A stretch of DNA of 64,000 nt from Sphingobium sp. CR2-8. GTDB lineage: Bacteria; Pseudomonadota; Alphaproteobacteria; Sphingomonadales; Sphingomonadaceae. The stretch's first letter is position 1. Each line of letters begins with the position of its first letter. The stretch is from the NCBI RefSeq assembly GCF_035818615.1, contig NZ_JAYKZY010000003.1, positions 1 to 64,000 of the forward strand. Reading direction: 5' to 3'. Shown piece by piece: positions 60,354 to 64,000 of the stretch. The translations under genes and the position numbers were made by a program. The notes under the pieces were generated by a model. That model saw only the letters and a list, made by a program, of their open reading frames with translations, was not told the DNA's origin and made no database searches.

Positions 60354-61627
60354 GCCTCCCTCCTCCCATCTTTTTCGGTAAGCCTTTCGAGCACTCGTTT
60401 GATCGTGCCGCCTTGCACAATGACGGAAAACAGGACGACGACGTAGGTCGCTGCGAGGATCACCGAACGCGCCGGCCCGTCCGGTAATCCCAAGGCCAGA
60501 GCGATCGAAATACCGCCGCGCAGGCCTCCCCATATGAGCGTGACCGGGGCTACGAGACCGTACCGATGGCTCGGCCGGATCGCGCGAAGTGGCAACAGGA
60601 CCGAAAGCGAGCGCGCCGCCAGCGCCAGCGGGATCGCGGCAAGACCGAGGACGACAAGCCGGAGATCATTGGGGATCGTCACCACCTCAAGACCGATCAG
60701 CAGGAAGAGGACGGTGTTGAGGATATCGTCGATCAGATCCCAAAACTTATGGAGGTAATCGCGCGTAGTCTCGCTCATCGCGTGCGCAACGCCGGCGTTG
60801 CCGATGATCAGCCCTGCCACCGCCATCGCGACCGGGCCGCTGGCGTGCAAGGGCCGGGCAATGGCATAGCCGCCCATCACGACGGCCAGGCTGATCAGAA
60901 CCTCGACCTTATAGTCGTCGATCGAGCGCATCATCCGGAACGCGATCCATCCGATCGCCAAACCAAGGAGGACGCCACCGCCGGCCTCGACCGCGAACAG
61001 CTCGGCGGCATGCGCAACAGAAAAGACCTCGCCGGACAGCGCAGATGCCAAGAGGATGGTGAAGATTACGACGCCCACACCATCATTGAACAGGCTTTCG
61101 CCGGCGACCGTCGCCTCGAGCGCGGGCGACACGTTCGCGCGCTTGAGCACCCCCATCACCGACACCGGATCGGTCGGGCTGATGAGCGCGCCGAAGACGA
61201 AGCACCAGATTCCCGGCAGCGCGAACCCGATTGCGTGCGAGAGCAGCAGGAAGCCGCCCCCGACGAGGGCAGTGGAGAGGGCAACGCCGATGGTGCTCAG
61301 CACAATGATTGGCCAGCGCCCGCGCTGCATCTCGCTCCAATCGACGTGCAGTGCGCCTGCGAACAGCAGGAACGACAGCATCCCGTCCATCAGTGTGGTG
61401 TGAAAATCGATACCGGCGATGAACTGCACGATGTCGCGCGCGAAGTCAGCGCCCGGCAGGAGCCGGTCTATGGCAACGACCAGCAGCGAGGAGATCGCGC
61501 CCATCACCGTCAGCCCGATCGAGGATGGCAGCTTCAGGAAGCGGTAGTTGAAATAGCCGAGCGCGGCCGCGAGGACGATCAGGATCGCCGCCGCATCAAA
61601 GGGCGTGAGCGCCAAGCCGCCGATCAC
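60350..61627 (-). CDS. CPA1-family sodium/proton antiporter
   Basis: A 425-residue antiporter with about twelve membrane helices. The ion-site motifs are GALISPTDPVSVMGVLKRAN and AGESLFNDGVGVVIFTILLA, both typical of CPA1 (NhaP/NHE-like) exchangers. It exchanges Na+ or K+ for H+ to keep cytosolic pH and salt. It overlaps the DUF389 stop by four bases. Confidence 0.92.
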   Translation of the reverse strand: MIGGLALTPFDAAAILIVLAAALGYFNYRFLKLPSSIGLTVMGAISSLLVVAIDRLLPGADFARDIVQFIAGIDFHTTLMDGMLSFLLFAGALHVDWSEMQRGRWPIIVLSTIGVALSTALVGGGFLLLSHAIGFALPGIWCFVFGALISPTDPVSVMGVLKRANVSPALEATVAGESLFNDGVGVVIFTILLASALSGEVFSVAHAAELFAVEAGGGVLLGLAIGWIAFRMMRSIDDYKVEVLISLAVVMGGYAIARPLHASGPVAMAVAGLIIGNAGVAHAMSETTRDYLHKFWDLIDDILNTVLFLLIGLEVVTIPNDLRLVVLGLAAIPLALAARSLSVLLPLRAIRPSHRYGLVAPVTLIWGGLRGGISIALALGLPDGPARSVILAATYVVVLFSVIVQGGTIKRVLERLTEKDGRREA

Positions 61628-63189
61628 TGGCCAACCTCGATCGAAAGACTGAACCGTTGCCCGCCGCTCGGTGCCGGCGCGGAGCCGATCCCCTGCGTCG
61701 CCAGCGCGGCGGCCACTGCCAGTGCGCGCCGCTGGGTCAGGTTAGGCCGCGCGGGCGTGCTGCCATTCGGCAGCCCTGGCACGGCCAATATGGGCACATT
61801 CCAGCGCCGCGCTGCCCAGGCCGAACTGAGGACCGCGGCGCGCGCCGATGAATCAAGCGTATCGACGTTATCGGCGAAAACGATTTCCGGCAGCGGCCCT
61901 TGCGGCGGCACGATCGCGACGCTCCAGCCATCCGTCTCGGCAGCGGCACGGGCCTCCAGCGTTCGATAGGTCGCGATGGTCGCACCCGGAAGTGGCAACG
62001 CGGCTGCGGTTGCCCGGCGGTGGTCACGATCAAGGGTCACATCGTCGGCCGCCACTCCTGTGATCAGCGCGATCGTCCGCGCCAGCGCGGTCATGCGCTG
62101 AGATTCAAGATTTGTCTGATCGCCGGCCTGTCGCAACTCCTCGCGCTGGGCATCAAGCGCGCCGGCGCCCGGCTCAAGCAGGATCTGATCGACATCGAGC
62201 CGAACTGGTCGGCCCAGAGCTTCCTCGATTGCCTGTTGCAGCACAACTGTCGGCTTGGTCTTGCTGCGTGGCGTGATGACGACGGCCCGGACGACGATAG
62301 GATCGCGGTCGAAAGCGACCTCCAGTTGCGTCACGCGGGCGTCGCTTCCGAAGCGTCTGTTTAGCAGCGAGCGGACTTCGGAAACCGTAAGCGCCTCGCG
62401 CGCGATGCGGTTGAGAGATAGCCCCAACGGCACCGCCATGACCGCGAAGACCAGCAGCAGTAAGCCGGTCTGGGTCCAGCTTTGGCGACTGGAAAGGTGA
62501 TGGCCGAAGCCGTAGTAACGTGCCATCGCCGTCGCGGAGAGCGCGATCGTGATGAAGTTCGTGACGAAAAGTGCAAAAGCTCCGCCCAGTACTGGCATGT
62601 TCCAGGTCGCTAAACCATAGCCAACGACGGCGAGCGGCGGCATCAGCGCGGTCGCGATGGCGACCCCGACGATCGTCTCACCGCGACCGCGGATAATCGC
62701 GAAGCTGCCGGCGAGAGCGGCGAAGAGTGCAACGCCCAAGTCGAAAAGGTTAGGACGTGTTCGCGCGACGATCTCTGCCGTGGGAGCCTGTAACGGCGAC
62801 ACGGTGACGATCAGCGCGGTGAAGGCAACGGCGGCGAACGAACCGATGGCAAGTGCCATTAGCGATCGCCGCATCTCGGCGAAATCGAACAGCGCGAGAC
62901 TAAAACCGAAGCCCAGGATCGGACTCATTAATGGTGAGATCAGCATCGCACCAATGACCACCGCAGGAGACGACAGCAACAGGCCAAGCACGGCGATGCC
63001 CGCCGACATCATGATCATGAAAGCGTAGCGGGGAGACCACCCGCTTTCATCGACGATGCGGGCGACTACAGCCTCATGGTCGATTGGACCGACGACATTT
63101 CGACGCCACCAGCGATAGAGGGCAAGCTGGGCCAGTCCCGCGTTGATACGCCTGCCTGCGCCCTGTGCGCGTTCGGATAACCCTTCCAT
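61624..63189 (-). CDS. DUF389 membrane protein
   Basis: A 521-residue protein from the ATG at 63189 (MEGLSERAQGAGRRINAGLA). The DUF389 core is MMSAGIAVLGLLLSSPAVVI, then GAMLISPLMSPILGFGFSLA, RGRGETIVGVAIATALMPPL and NFITIALSATAMARYYGFGH. A long periplasmic or cytosolic C-terminal domain follows. Function of the family is unknown. It starts only two bases after nhaA. Confidence 0.88.
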   Translation of the reverse strand: MEGLSERAQGAGRRINAGLAQLALYRWWRRNVVGPIDHEAVVARIVDESGWSPRYAFMIMMSAGIAVLGLLLSSPAVVIGAMLISPLMSPILGFGFSLALFDFAEMRRSLMALAIGSFAAVAFTALIVTVSPLQAPTAEIVARTRPNLFDLGVALFAALAGSFAIIRGRGETIVGVAIATALMPPLAVVGYGLATWNMPVLGGAFALFVTNFITIALSATAMARYYGFGHHLSSRQSWTQTGLLLLVFAVMAVPLGLSLNRIAREALTVSEVRSLLNRRFGSDARVTQLEVAFDRDPIVVRAVVITPRSKTKPTVVLQQAIEEALGRPVRLDVDQILLEPGAGALDAQREELRQAGDQTNLESQRMTALARTIALITGVAADDVTLDRDHRRATAAALPLPGATIATYRTLEARAAAETDGWSVAIVPPQGPLPEIVFADNVDTLDSSARAAVLSSAWAARRWNVPILAVPGLPNGSTPARPNLTQRRALAVAAALATQGIGSAPAPSGGQRFSLSIEVGQ

Positions 63190-63191
63190 GC

Positions 63192-64000
63192 TCACTCCGC
63201 CGTCTTCTCCAATACGCTCGATGCCGCGCTGCCAGCTCGATGCAACACCGCAAAGCCGATCAGCCCTGAGAGAAACGATCCCGCCAAAATGCCGATCTTG
63301 GCCTCGGCCTGCAGCAAAGGACTGCTGGGAAACGCGAGAAGCGTGATGAAGATGCTCATCGTGAAACCTATGCCGCAGAGCAGCGCAACGCCAAGCATCT
63401 GAATGCGGCTCGCATGCGCGGGAAGGTCCGCCAGACCGAGCCGGACAGCGAGGGTCGCACATCCAAATACGCCGATGACCTTGCCGAGCACCAGTCCGGC
63501 CGCCGCGCCGAGCGTGACGGGGGCCATGAAGGCACCAGGCGGCAGTCCGAGAACCGGAACGCCGGCGTTTGCGAGCCCGAAGATCGGAACGACGACAAAG
63601 CCGACCGGCTTGTGCAGGGCTCGCTCGAGCCGGTGGAGCGGGCTGATACTGTCGGCGTCGGAACGGCTAGGGGTGCGCTCCATTGGAATAGTGAAGGCCA
63701 GCATTACGCCGGCAAGCGTAGCGTGGATGCCGGACAGCAGCAGAAGCACCCACAAGACAAGTCCGACCAGGAGGTACGGCTCAAGGCGTCGCACGCCCAA
63801 GTGATTGAACGCGATCAGCACAGCAAGGGTGAAGGCGGCGCCTGCGACATAGGTCAGCGATAGGCCTGCGGTATAGAAGGCAGCAATGATGATTACCGCA
63901 CCCAGGTCGTCGATGATCGCCAGCGCGGCCAGAAAGACCCGCAACGAGCCGGGCACGCGCTTTCCAAGAAGCGCGATCACGCCCAGCGCGAAGGCGATGT
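63192..64000 (-). CDS. nhaA: NhaA-type Na+/H+ antiporter (5' end outside window)
   Basis: The C-terminal roughly 265 residues of NhaA. The frame is open to the window edge, so the start lies to the right. It contains the paired aspartates of the ion site in FLAALAIIDDLGAVIIIAAF, GIHATLAGVMLAFTIPMERT and ALLCGIGFTMSIFITLLAF. NhaA exports Na+ or Li+ for two H+ and rises in activity at alkaline pH. It is the first visible gene of the ion-transport operon. Confidence 0.93.
   Translation of the reverse strand, partial: IAFALGVIALLGKRVPGSLRVFLAALAIIDDLGAVIIIAAFYTAGLSLTYVAGAAFTLAVLIAFNHLGVRRLEPYLLVGLVLWVLLLLSGIHATLAGVMLAFTIPMERTPSRSDADSISPLHRLERALHKPVGFVVVPIFGLANAGVPVLGLPPGAFMAPVTLGAAAGLVLGKVIGVFGCATLAVRLGLADLPAHASRIQMLGVALLCGIGFTMSIFITLLAFPSSPLLQAEAKIGILAGSFLSGLIGFAVLHRAGSAASSVLEKTAE

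Noticed and set aside
60566..61969. 467-codon open frame on the plus strand
   Set aside because: Antisense to the CPA1 antiporter and DUF389 genes, which have clear motifs; no motif of its own.
1..64000. tRNA or rRNA genes
   Set aside because: No cloverleaf or conserved rRNA segment was noticed; absence is by reading only, not by a covariance search.

Overview
The window looks like part of a large, self-transmissible plasmid of a sphingomonad (Alphaproteobacteria, Sphingomonadales). Base composition is high-GC through most of it. It carries a complete VirB/VirD4 type IV secretion system, a MOBP-type relaxase with a recognisable nick site, an iteron-controlled RepA origin, ParA/ParB, and typical sphingomonad accessory modules. 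No rRNA, tRNA, CRISPR array or transposase was recognised. The genus is an inference; no marker gene fixes it.

Layout. 1-11.6 kb (minus strand): virB1-virB2-virB3-virB4-virB5-eexN-virB6-orf-virB8-virB9-virB10-virB11-virD4, tightly overlapping; virD4 runs off the left edge. 11.8-15.6 kb: small hypothetical gene, zinc-finger/Toprim primase-like protein, SNase-like nuclease, a frameshifted membrane protein, orphan RelB/DinJ-like antitoxin, HTH protein plus MazF-like toxin. 15.9-17.3 kb: structured leader and ardC. 17.4-25.7 kb: heavy-metal island (czcD, czcA, czcB, czcC, periplasmic protein, CDF exporter) driven divergently from a CadR/PbrR-type MerR gene over a 19-bp-spacer promoter. 25.7-29.7 kb: two more copies of the structured leader, a truncated ParB-like gene joined tail to tail with a truncated arsC of an arsR-arsC-arsC' remnant, a possible HEPN protein, and a DUF3768 gene. 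29.8-34.4 kb: VbhA/Fic pair, broken HTH gene, broken membrane protein, umuDC. 34.5-46.3 kb: an Ssp-type DNA phosphorothioation defence island (sspE, sspD, sspC, sspB, sspA) preceded by a DGQHR protein and a GIY-YIG-like protein. 46.5-54.5 kb: resolvase, RepA with iterons, HTH replication-type protein, ssb, RHH regulator, parAB, oriT, mobC-like gene and relaxase. 54.6-64 kb (minus): a seven-gene ion/proton transport operon (nhaA, DUF389, CPA1 antiporter, DUF2254, APC-like, ClC, SLC13), entering from the right edge.

How it fits together. The relaxosome (relaxase and MobC-like protein) should cut at 52759/52760, and VirD4 and VirB should export the bottom strand leftward, so parAB, ssb, repA and eventually DUF3768, the ParB-like gene and ardC enter the recipient on a T-strand that is the template for plus-strand genes. 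Three dispersed leaders with a conserved, covarying hairpin set precede ardC, the parB-like operon and DUF3768. They are the best candidates here for an undescribed regulatory system: possible single-stranded-DNA promoters (Frpo/ssi-like) switching on establishment genes. A 16-bp palindrome recurring near parB, oriT, the relaxase and the tra operon is a candidate parS or global-operator site. The Ssp island with two extra genes is the second main point of interest. Four genes carry apparent one-base losses, each most simply placed in a run of identical bases, which suggests either sequence error or recent decay.
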